This document shows, piece by piece, positions 1 through 6,926 of a DNA stretch of 64,000 bases. Both the position numbers and the translations under genes were made by a program. Numbering within the stretch: the stretch's first letter is position 1; the number at the start of each line of letters is the position of its first letter. The stretch lies in assembly GCF_029277305.1 (NCBI RefSeq), contig NZ_CP119526.1, one strand, 5' to 3'. The notes beneath the pieces were generated by a model. That model was not told the DNA's origin. It saw only the letters and a program-made list of their open reading frames with translations, and ran no database searches. This DNA comes from Guptibacillus hwajinpoensis. Its GTDB lineage: Bacteria > Bacillota > Bacilli > Bacillales > Guptibacillaceae.

Positions 1-620
1 TACTAACTTATTGGAGTGGATATCAAAAAGGATTTACAACTCCAATCGAGGCGTTTATTGAAGCAAGTGTTCTTGATGCGATGGTTTTTGCACTACTTAC
101 AACTGTTCTCTTAACATTTCTTTTCTACTTATTTCAGCGCTTTTCTCTCAAAGAGCTTGTGACCTTCTTCATTGAAGGAGGCAACGAGATGATGCCGGTT
201 ATCGTTTTACTAACTGTTGTATGGGGACTAGCTGCATCAACGGAGGCGCTTGGTTTTTCAACTTTCGTAACATCAAATTTGGATTGGATTCCAGCACTTT
301 TTGTACCACCCGTCCTTTTTTTAGTTGGAGCATTTATTTCCTACTTTATCGGTTCATCGTGGGGAACATGGGGCATTCTAATGCCGCTTGGTGTTTCGCT
401 TGGATACTCCACAGGAACTGATTTACCACTAGTTATTGGAGCGGTATTTGCTAGTGGGACATTTGGAGCTTTTTCATCTCCTTTAAGTGACGACACAAAC
501 ACGGTTGCAAGAATTCTTAAGTTAAATCCAATGACATATGCTAAATTCAAACTGGGACCGGCATTAATAGGCGCTGGAACCGCTGCAGTAGGGTATTTTA
601 TTATCTCTTTTGTGATTTAG
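1..620 (+). CDS. NhaC-family Na+/H+ antiporter, C-terminal part
   Basis: The frame is open from base 3, so this is the 3' part (about 205 residues) of a gene that starts upstream of the window. The protein is strongly hydrophobic with several membrane segments. It carries the motifs SSWGTWGILMPLGVSLGYS and SSPLSDDTNTVARI, which are characteristic of the NhaC branch of the ion transporter superfamily. Such proteins exchange cytoplasmic Na+ for external protons, or carry organic substrates such as malate/lactate in the MleN branch; the sequence here cannot separate these. I see no clear terminator after the stop codon. The next promoter, of the S-box leader, starts within about 25 bases, so the next gene looks independently transcribed. 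Confidence 0.85.
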   Translation, partial: LTYWSGYQKGFTTPIEAFIEASVLDAMVFALLTTVLLTFLFYLFQRFSLKELVTFFIEGGNEMMPVIVLLTVVWGLAASTEALGFSTFVTSNLDWIPALFVPPVLFLVGAFISYFIGSSWGTWGILMPLGVSLGYSTGTDLPLVIGAVFASGTFGAFSSPLSDDTNTVARILKLNPMTYAKFKLGPALIGAGTAAVGYFIISFVI

Positions 621-642
621 CATACTAATGTGTGCATACCTA

Positions 643-671
643 TTGACATCAGTTTCCAAAGCATTTATTAT
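643..671 (+). promoter_or_regulatory. SigA-type promoter of the SAM-riboswitch leader
   Basis: TTGACA at 643-648 and TATTAT at 666-671 are separated by exactly 17 bases. This places transcription initiation near 678, about 30 bases before the riboswitch aptamer. The match is close to consensus, but transcription itself is inferred. Confidence 0.75.
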
Positions 672-709
672 TGGGAATAACTTAATAATCCTTTGTTTTA
701 AAGGATCTT

Positions 710-820
710 CTTATTCAGAGAGGTGGAGGGACTGGCCCTTAGATACCTCGGCAACGGACCAATGAACAGGATGTTCATAAGGAACCGTGCCAATTCCTGC
801 GGCGAAAGTCGGAAAATAAG
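710..820 (+). promoter_or_regulatory. SAM-I riboswitch (S-box) aptamer
   Basis: The leader shows the conserved S-box core: AGAGAGGTGGAGGGACTGGC followed by ACCTCGGCAAC, then GTGCCAATTCCTGC. It is closed by a P1 helix of CTTATT (710-715) with AATAAG (815-820). SAM-I riboswitches bind S-adenosylmethionine and usually turn sulfur and methionine genes off. A terminator follows at 839-873, and the downstream gene is a methionine sulfoxide reductase, which fits methionine-pool control. Confidence 0.95.
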
Positions 821-838
821 AAGAGGCTCGGTATATCC

Positions 839-873
839 AAACCCTCTTCTGTTCGGACAGATGGGGGTTTTTT
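839..873 (+). terminator. Riboswitch-controlled intrinsic terminator
   Basis: AAACCC at 839-844 pairs with the GGGGGTTT segment at 863-870, enclosing an inner CTGT/ACAG hairpin, and a T-run follows. AAGAGG at 821-826, just after the aptamer, is complementary to CCTCTT inside the terminator. That is the antiterminator arrangement expected of an S-box switch. Confidence 0.85.
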
Positions 874-923
874 CGTATGCACCCACTATCTGGCATCAAT
901 TTAATGTAGAGGAGTGACTGGCA

Positions 924-1568
924 TTGCATACACTAATTAATACTGAAGCAAAACAACAACTTATTAAGACCCTTCTTTCGAAAGGCATTTATAAGAAGGG
1001 TGGAAAGCAGCTTTATATGTTACCACTAAACGAATTAGAGAACATATATAGAAATGAGACTGTAGCTAACAATATAGGAAACGGAGTGGGCACGATGAAT
1101 TACGCAACATTTGCAGCAGGATGTTTTTGGGGAGTAGAAGCACTTTTTCAACAACTAAATGGAGTTATTTCAACTTCCGCAGGTTTTACAGGCGGTGAAA
1201 CGATTAATCCTTCTTATGAAGATGTTTATACAGAATTAACAGGTCATGCTGAAGCAGTTCGTGTTGAGTTCGATCCATCACTTATCTCTTATGAGGAACT
1301 GCTTGAAGTGTTTTTCGATAATCATAATCCAACCTCATTAAACCGACAGGGCGAGGATATTGGTACTCGTTATCGTTCAGCTGTCTTTTTCCATACGGAA
1401 GAGCAGGAATCAGCTGCATTGATCGCGAAAGGCAAGCTATCTTCATCAGGTAGGTTTAAGAAGCCAATCGTCACACAAGTTGTTCCGGCGACAACGTTTT
1501 ATCGTGCGGAAGAGTACCATCAAAGCTATCTTGCTAAACGTGGTCAATCTTCTTGCAAAATTTCTTAA
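924..1568 (+). CDS. msrA: Peptide-methionine (S)-S-oxide reductase with an N-terminal FbpA-like extension
   Basis: This enzyme reduces methionine-S-sulfoxide in proteins and free methionine with thioredoxin electrons. The MsrA domain runs from about residue 58 to the end, with the catalytic motif GCFWG (Cys67), GFTGGET and TGHAEAVRVEFDP. It is preceded by about 57 residues that resemble the Fur-regulated basic protein A family (QQLIKTLLSKGIYKKGGKQL, then LNELENIYRNE), and no stop codon lies between. The chosen start is TTG at 924, with GGAG at 911-914. A second start, ATG at 1095 with GGAG at 1083-1086, would give a plain MsrA of 157 residues, so two products are possible. The gene sits under a SAM riboswitch and ends at a strong terminator. 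MsrA identity is secure; the meaning of the extension is inference. Confidence 0.9.
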   Translation: MHTLINTEAKQQLIKTLLSKGIYKKGGKQLYMLPLNELENIYRNETVANNIGNGVGTMNYATFAAGCFWGVEALFQQLNGVISTSAGFTGGETINPSYEDVYTELTGHAEAVRVEFDPSLISYEELLEVFFDNHNPTSLNRQGEDIGTRYRSAVFFHTEEQESAALIAKGKLSSSGRFKKPIVTQVVPATTFYRAEEYHQSYLAKRGQSSCKIS

Positions 1569-1572
1569 TATC

Positions 1573-1609
1573 AAAAGGCTTTCCTTCACTAGTGAAGGAA
1601 AGCCTTTTG
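1573..1609. terminator. Bidirectional intrinsic terminator between convergent genes
   Basis: A perfect 17-bp stem (AAAAGGCTTTCCTTCAC and its complement, 3-base loop) is flanked by an A-run and a T-run. It can therefore stop transcription of msrA on the + strand and of the hydrolase gene on the - strand. Confidence 0.95.
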
Positions 1610-1616
1610 TGTTATC

Positions 1617-3857
1617 TTAGTTGGTTTGATTAACACCTATTTGGTCGATGAAAATCCTCCCTTTCGAAGGCTGATTGAATTGAAACGCAAGCGCATCGAT
1701 CTTCTTAAGGTCAATCGAAGGGTTGTCCTTCATAAAATATGACATCGGAATGTTAAATGTCTGAAGGACAGGTTCAGTTGGTTCTCCGTATCGATCTTTT
1801 TCAAAATAAACGGTTTTTGTATGCCTTACAGGTAAAACGGGATGCAAAGGCATAATGTCACTTAACAAAACAGTAGCCGTTTCACCATTGCTTGATAATG
1901 TAACGGAAAAATCAACTGACTCCTGATCTTCAGCTTCAGATAGATTAGCCGCAGTAAATGTTAATTCGCTGTTCTCCTTAAGCGCGTATGGATCTTGAAG
2001 TGGTTTCGATAAGTTTAACGTATAGTGGCCGTTTTTTGAGTAGGAAGGATTCCATTTCAAGAAAACCCCATGGTTTGCCCTTTCTTTATCTCTTCTATAT
2101 TCAAGTTCTCCTTCATACCATTGCAATAAACTTCCAGCGGTTACATTGATAAAGGGAGAAGAGGTAGTCGTCACATCAACGTCTTCTTCATAATCAGCAA
2201 ATATGCTGTAAGAGGGATCTTCATACTTATTAATATAAGTCGTATCCGGTAGCCATTCGAGAGCATAGCGGTAATCTTCAAACATCGGTTTAAAAGATTC
2301 ATCCCCATGTAATGTAGCTTCTAAGAAACCAGACACATAGGTTTTAGCAATTTGTCGTTGTTCTTCTCCACTGAGCAATGGTTTTTTATTCAATAGCAAC
2401 GTAAAAGGGAAGTACGTGTCATTATCACCCCATGTTGTATTAAATTGTCCATGGTTTGCACGGTCGATATAAAGTGCTGCTTTCATGGCCTGATCACCGC
2501 CGGTTAACTGTATTCCGTTATATTGACGATCACCTTCAAATTCTGATAGATCACTGTCATATGACCCATGAAGCAACAAGTAATTAATATCATCCATCTC
2601 GATTTTTCGATCTGAGAGGGTTTGATAATCCGTTGGCGCTATGGCTACGACCGTTTCAATATCGTAATTAAAATCAAAGCGCATAGTCGCGTTATTTGGA
2701 TAACGTTCTAGGTTATTAAATTTGGCTGCTAGAATAGCAGCCTGTCCGCCACGAGAATGGCCGATTAGAGCGATTTCATTCATATCAACTTTTTGATAAA
2801 AGGGTGTATCTTTCTTTTGGTTAAAAGACTCAATTTGTTTAAGATGTTGTAGAAGAATCCAAGCTCTTCCATTAATATCTCCCGCAACGCCTCCTGACCA
2901 AGATGAGTTCAGGAAATTCTCATCAACTGATACAGTGATAAATCCTCTGCTTGCAAGTAATTCACCAAGATAGGCATATCCTTCATCAGAAAAATCCTCC
3001 ATTTTGTGGTTCCCATGAACAATAAGAACAAGAGGAAATTCTCCTTTCCCTTCTGGCATCCAAACTCGACCGTTAAGAGGCACATTTGTGTCTTTAAATC
3101 CCCAGAACCATTCACGTACTTTTGACCATTCACCGATCAGAGCAGAAGCATTAACAGCCTGAGATGTTAAATCCACTTGTTTTCCGAAAGCTATTCTTTG
3201 TTTATCCGTTCCACTTCCATATGTAAATGTTTGAACAGAGTAGTTACCACTACCTGCTGGGTTGGAACTAACGGGCGAAAGGGGTTCTACTGCTATTTGA
3301 GAGCGGTAGTCTTCAAAGCCCGGTGTGAACAGCCAGTAGAAAAAAGCACCGGATGCAATTATTCCTATAGTAAGTAAAACAAAAGAAACAGGTTTCCTAA
3401 CACCCTTCGTTAGCGGATAACCAACTAATCCACCTATAACAATGCCAACACCTAGCAATGTGTAGGCGAGAGGGAGGATGTGATCGAGTTCTCGGTACTG
3501 ATCTAATGTATAAATGATAGCGAATCCTGAAACAAAGATGCTAGCAAGAAACAAAGACGGTAATTTCTTAATATAGCCGGTACTAATTGTTCCAACTTTA
3601 ACTGCTAACCAGGTTCCAGGAATGGCGATCACTATAAAAATACCGATATCTACTGCTCTTCCTAGCCCAGAATAGAAATCGAATCCCATTGAAATTATGA
3701 GAAGCATTGTAATAAAAATAGCTCCATAGGAAGAACCTTTCCAAGTTGCTTTAGAAAAGGACTGAATAGAATAGCGGCATTTTGTAATAATGGTTTTAAT
3801 CAATCTTCGTTTATGAGCTTTTTTACGTGACCTCTCATACTCATGTTCTTGATCCAC
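1617..3857 (-). CDS. Membrane-anchored alpha/beta hydrolase
   Basis: The basic N-terminus is followed by five predicted membrane segments within roughly residues 45-178. A large extracytoplasmic or lumenal part then carries an alpha/beta hydrolase fold. This has an oxyanion-type HGNH motif (LVLIVHGNH) and the nucleophile elbow GHSRGG (Ser368), and a late ANHGQFN segment may hold the histidine. The closest recognisable group is the chlorophyllase/dienelactone-hydrolase-like esterases; the substrate is unknown. The start is taken as GTG at 3857, with GGAGG six bases upstream. The in-frame ATG at 3875 has no ribosome site. About 300 residues after the hydrolase core have no motif I recognise and look beta-rich. 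The gene is monocistronic, and its 5' region faces a pair of nested mobile elements. Confidence 0.8.
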   Translation of the reverse strand: MDQEHEYERSRKKAHKRRLIKTIITKCRYSIQSFSKATWKGSSYGAIFITMLLIISMGFDFYSGLGRAVDIGIFIVIAIPGTWLAVKVGTISTGYIKKLPSLFLASIFVSGFAIIYTLDQYRELDHILPLAYTLLGVGIVIGGLVGYPLTKGVRKPVSFVLLTIGIIASGAFFYWLFTPGFEDYRSQIAVEPLSPVSSNPAGSGNYSVQTFTYGSGTDKQRIAFGKQVDLTSQAVNASALIGEWSKVREWFWGFKDTNVPLNGRVWMPEGKGEFPLVLIVHGNHKMEDFSDEGYAYLGELLASRGFITVSVDENFLNSSWSGGVAGDINGRAWILLQHLKQIESFNQKKDTPFYQKVDMNEIALIGHSRGGQAAILAAKFNNLERYPNNATMRFDFNYDIETVVAIAPTDYQTLSDRKIEMDDINYLLLHGSYDSDLSEFEGDRQYNGIQLTGGDQAMKAALYIDRANHGQFNTTWGDNDTYFPFTLLLNKKPLLSGEEQRQIAKTYVSGFLEATLHGDESFKPMFEDYRYALEWLPDTTYINKYEDPSYSIFADYEEDVDVTTTSSPFINVTAGSLLQWYEGELEYRRDKERANHGVFLKWNPSYSKNGHYTLNLSKPLQDPYALKENSELTFTAANLSEAEDQESVDFSVTLSSNGETATVLLSDIMPLHPVLPVRHTKTVYFEKDRYGEPTEPVLQTFNIPMSYFMKDNPSIDLKKIDALAFQFNQPSKGRIFIDQIGVNQTN

Positions 3858-3931
3858 ACAAATCCTCCATTTCAATGCATGATTGTCTTATTATATCAAA
3901 ACCACGTTCGATCTTGGGTACGAGAACGGCA

Positions 3932-3939
3932 TTTTAAAA
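3932..3939 (+). repeat. Left 8-bp target duplication of the outer MITE
   Basis: TTTTAAAA here is repeated exactly at 4340-4347, on the other side of the element pair. This marks the original insertion of the outer element. Confidence 0.85.
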
Positions 3940-4339
3940 GGCTCTTTTCTTAAGGCTCTTTTCAAAAGATTGTTGCTGTTGATACAAATATTGAAAAAAA
4001 CCACACTTAGTGATTGGAGCGGAAGGATGCTCGACTCCTGCGGGATGAGCGGGACAGGTGAGACCCCGCAGGAGCGATAGCGACGAGGAGGCTCACCGCC
4101 CGCCCCGCGGAAAGCGAGCATCCTGGAGCGGAGATTAGCCCACTCCTATAGCAACAATGTTTACGAAAAGAGCATTTCTTAAAGATTGTTACCTCTAAAA
4201 GAATTTTTGTTTAAATACTACACTTAGCAGATTGGAGCGGAAGGTGCTCGACTCCTGCGGGATTAGATGGACAGGTGAGACCCCACTGGAGCGGAAATTA
4301 ACCACAACTTTTATCTTAACAATCACTACGAAAACAGCC
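3940..4339 (+). mobile_element. Family-1 MITE, outer copy, interrupted by a second copy
   Basis: The element starts GGCTCTTTTC and ends in the degenerate inverted terminus GAAAACAGCC. It is flanked by perfect TTTTAAAA duplications. Removing the inner element and one duplication leaves about 171 bp with no coding capacity. The internal part holds GATTGGAGCGGAAGG and GACTCCTGCGGGA blocks shared with the other copies. ISL3-family insertion sequences have termini beginning GGCTCTT and 8-bp duplications, so an ISL3-type transposase acting in trans is a reasonable guess. No transposase gene is present in the window. Confidence 0.85.
3954..4174 (+). mobile_element. Family-1 MITE, inner full-length copy nested in the outer copy
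   Basis: At 221 bp this is the longest copy in the window. It begins GGCTCTTTTC and ends GAAAAGAGCA. It is bordered by TTTCTTAA at 3946-3953 and again at 4175-4182. That octamer belongs to the left terminus of the outer element, so this copy jumped into an existing one. Its GC-rich core can form nested hairpins (CTCCTGCGGG with CCCGCAGGAG; GGATGCTC with GAGCATCC). Confidence 0.9.
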
Positions 4340-4458
4340 TTTTAAAAATAACAACCTCGAACGTTTTCATAAAAATGAAGGGAATGAATTCTTTATATGG
4401 AATTTTATAGGTTGTATAGAAATTATGTTCCATTACATCATTCAAAGGAGGAATTTTA

Positions 4459-4824
4459 TTGTTAAATCAAGTGTGTGTACTAACCATTAAGGTAAAGGAA
4501 ATGAAAGAATCGCTCTCATTCTATACGGAGGTGTTCGATTTTACAGTATCAAAGAAATATAGTGAAAAGATTGTGAGTCTTGTACATAAGAACATCCCGA
4601 TTGTCTTAGAAGAGGACAATTCAATCAATCTGTCAGATTCGAAAAGTGTTCTACTTGGTATTTCATCAAAGAATATTGGTCATGATTTTAAACTTTTAAA
4701 AAATCGAGGTGCAAATGTCCTTTTTGATGAACCGGAGCCTTGTCCACCAGGTCTTTACTTTATCGTTGAAGATCCATCTGGCAATCAACTAGAGGTTGTT
4801 GAATTCACAAATGAGGAACAATAG
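4459..4824 (+). CDS. VOC-superfamily (glyoxalase/bleomycin resistance-like) protein
   Basis: This 121-residue protein has the single-repeat vicinal-oxygen-chelate fold pattern. An N-terminal strand with KVKEMKESLSFYTEVFDF is followed by a C-terminal PCPPGLYFIVEDPSGNQLEV with a glutamate metal-ligand position. Single-domain members bind metals, antibiotics or small electrophiles; the substrate cannot be named. Translation starts at TTG 4459 behind AAAGGAGG. Only 11 bases separate it from the following permease gene, so the three genes to 6784 look co-transcribed. The nested MITEs lie immediately upstream. Confidence 0.75.
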   Translation: MLNQVCVLTIKVKEMKESLSFYTEVFDFTVSKKYSEKIVSLVHKNIPIVLEEDNSINLSDSKSVLLGISSKNIGHDFKLLKNRGANVLFDEPEPCPPGLYFIVEDPSGNQLEVVEFTNEEQ

Positions 4825-4835
4825 GTAATCAGTTA

Positions 4836-5786
4836 ATGTTCAAAACTTACCTTGCCCGTTCACTCATTCAATTTTCCTTAACGTCAATAGGAATCATGTT
4901 GATAGGTTCACTTCCATACCTCTTTTTCAATATGGAATCTCAATTAGACGTCTTAAAGATGGTAGATCGAAAGGAACTAACAAATACGCTTTTCATCTAC
5001 GATACAATCGTCCTCAACTTTGAAGAATATATAAAGCATATGATGACTACGTTAAACCCACTTTTTACTGATAATGCGATTCAATACTACGAGCGAGGAA
5101 GAGAGCTACCATTGTTCCCTGAATTTTTTGATGCGTATCTTCTATCGATGGTTTATCTTTTGGCTTCGCTTACCTTAGCACTAGTGTTAGGAGTCCTACT
5201 CACTATTCTCACAATGTTGCTACCAAAAGAGAAGAGAGCTCTACCAAAAGGAGTCCTCTTTGTTCTTGAGTCGCTACCAGACATTTTTGTTATATTGATT
5301 ACGCAATTGACTATTATTTGGATTTACAAAGCATCAGGTATTCTTCTATTTAATATTGCGAGTGGATTTAATGATCGAGCTTTTTTACTTCCGATTGTTG
5401 TATTAGCTCTTCTCCCTGCTTTATACATCTTTAAATACTTGCTAGTCTCATTTGAAGATGAAGAACAGCAGCTATATGTTGAGCTAGCAAGAGGGAAAGG
5501 ATTAAAGCGAAGCAAAATCCTAGTGGTCCATATTTTTAGAAATTCTATACTAACGTTATTTAACCACTTTAAAGGCATTTTTCTTTTTGCATTAGCAAAT
5601 TTGGTGATGCTTGAGGTTATTTTTGAAGTAAGAGGATTCATGACGTTTGTTATTAACCATGGCGTGTTAAACCCTGAAATTGTAACCATCGCCTTATTTA
5701 TGATATTTATTCCTTCCTTTTTATTCTTTACTGGGATGCAATGGATACTAGAGCGCTGGTTACATGGTAAGGGGGAGCTGTTATGA
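4836..5786 (+). CDS. ABC transporter permease, OppB/DppB-like
   Basis: The 316-residue integral membrane protein has an N-terminal membrane segment, an extracytoplasmic region with ERGRELPLFPEFFDAYLL, and a core of about five helices. Its cytoplasmic EAA-type loop (VELARGKGLKRSKILVVHIF) is the contact site for the ATPase. This order matches the first permease of peptide/nickel ABC importers. It overlaps the next permease by four bases (ATGA). No substrate-binding protein or ATPase gene lies beside the pair, so the partner subunits must be encoded elsewhere or be shared. The ribosome site is weak, suggesting coupling to the VOC gene upstream. Confidence 0.8.
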   Translation: MFKTYLARSLIQFSLTSIGIMLIGSLPYLFFNMESQLDVLKMVDRKELTNTLFIYDTIVLNFEEYIKHMMTTLNPLFTDNAIQYYERGRELPLFPEFFDAYLLSMVYLLASLTLALVLGVLLTILTMLLPKEKRALPKGVLFVLESLPDIFVILITQLTIIWIYKASGILLFNIASGFNDRAFLLPIVVLALLPALYIFKYLLVSFEDEEQQLYVELARGKGLKRSKILVVHIFRNSILTLFNHFKGIFLFALANLVMLEVIFEVRGFMTFVINHGVLNPEIVTIALFMIFIPSFLFFTGMQWILERWLHGKGELL

Positions 5787-6784
5787 GGAAGATATCGTTA
5801 CTACATAATAAACCATTACTTGGCGGTGGATTGTTTATTCTATTATTGCTTATTGGAAGCATCCTGTATGGTTTGTTTTCCGATCCGCAGGAGCCTCAAA
5901 AAGTTCTGCTTGATGAGAACAATAACGCGGTTGAACTTGCTCCTTTTTCGCCGTCAACAAAATTTCCACTAGGTAGTGACCTTGATGGCAATAACTTCTT
6001 GCTTAAAATTCTCGAAGGGGCAAAATTCACAATAGGGTTATCCATTCTCGTTGCATTTTTTCGAATGGTCGTTTCATTTGTTGGAGGATATATTTTGTAC
6101 CTTCTTCCAGGAACATTTCGAAGATTATTAGATGGCCTTGCAAATGCTTTGCATTACGCACCTGTAACGATTTTTACCTACGTACTAATCGCACCTGTCA
6201 TCTTAAGCTTCAGCTGGAGTTATGATACATCAACGAAAGTGATTTTCCCGATGCTAGTTCTTATCTTGATCAGCGTGCCGGTTTTATCACTTTATGTACA
6301 AAATGAACTGCATCTTATTGCAGAAAAGGAGTTCATTGAAAGTGCTAAAGTGATGGGAGGTAGTCATTTTCAAATCTTCCGCAAACATATGGCGCCGTTT
6401 CTATACCCTAAATTGTTTGTTGTTTTTATTCAACAAGTCGGTCAGGTGTTGATTGTTTTTGCGCATCTCGGTCTTCTGAATGTGTTTATTGGTGGATCGG
6501 ATGTTAGAATTATGGAATACGATCTTGAGGGTGAAGCTACTATTGAAGTCTTCTCAATGTCCAATGAATGGGCAGGGTTGATTGCACAAAACTTTCAATA
6601 TGTATCATCCTTTCCTTGGATGGTTCTTGCACCCGTTACGGCTTTTGCCTTAACAATTCTAGCGGTTAATAGTATTGTATATGGTTTAACGCATATGTAT
6701 ACTTATCGCAAACGTAGGAAAAAAAGCATTGAATCTTCCACACATTCCGTTATCCGAGAAGATAGTTTTTATATGAAGAGTTAA
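5783..6784 (+). CDS. ABC transporter permease, OppC/DppC-like
   Basis: This is the second membrane subunit (333 residues) of the same transporter. It has one N-terminal helix, then an extracytoplasmic segment with SPSTKFPLGSDLDGNNFL. That segment resembles the HPLGTDxxGRD motif typical of OppC proteins. Five helices follow, with the EAA loop EFIESAKVMGGSHFQIFRKH. The ATG lies inside the stop codon region of the preceding permease, with GGGGGAG as ribosome site, so the two are translationally coupled. A strong terminator follows. The transported substrate is not deducible. Confidence 0.8.
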   Translation: MRKISLLHNKPLLGGGLFILLLLIGSILYGLFSDPQEPQKVLLDENNNAVELAPFSPSTKFPLGSDLDGNNFLLKILEGAKFTIGLSILVAFFRMVVSFVGGYILYLLPGTFRRLLDGLANALHYAPVTIFTYVLIAPVILSFSWSYDTSTKVIFPMLVLILISVPVLSLYVQNELHLIAEKEFIESAKVMGGSHFQIFRKHMAPFLYPKLFVVFIQQVGQVLIVFAHLGLLNVFIGGSDVRIMEYDLEGEATIEVFSMSNEWAGLIAQNFQYVSSFPWMVLAPVTAFALTILAVNSIVYGLTHMYTYRKRRKKSIESSTHSVIREDSFYMKS

Positions 6785-6796
6785 TAGTGTTAATGT

Positions 6797-6830
6797 GAAG
6801 TACTGATCTTATGCATCAGTACTTCTTTTT
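6797..6830 (+). terminator. Intrinsic terminator after the permease operon
   Basis: GAAGTACTGAT and ATCAGTACTTC form an 11-bp perfect stem followed by five T residues. Confidence 0.9.
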
Positions 6831-6926
6831 CCCATGTAGGAAATACGTGCTATCAAATGCGAGCAAGTGTACGCTATACTAGTAAAGAGACGATGCGTGC
6901 ATCATGTTCAGGGAGGAATGTTTTGA

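Noticed and set aside
723..917. Frames across the riboswitch leader
   Set aside because: The sequence is explained by the conserved S-box aptamer and its terminator, which are structural RNA, not coding.
1095..1568. Calling msrA only from the internal ATG at 1095
   Set aside because: The upstream TTG has a good ribosome site and the added 57 residues look like a real protein family, so the longer form is listed and the internal start is noted as an alternative.
3883..4121. Short frames inside the nested MITEs on both strands
   Set aside because: They arise from the GC-rich palindromic core, differ between copies and carry no ribosome sites; other copies break them.
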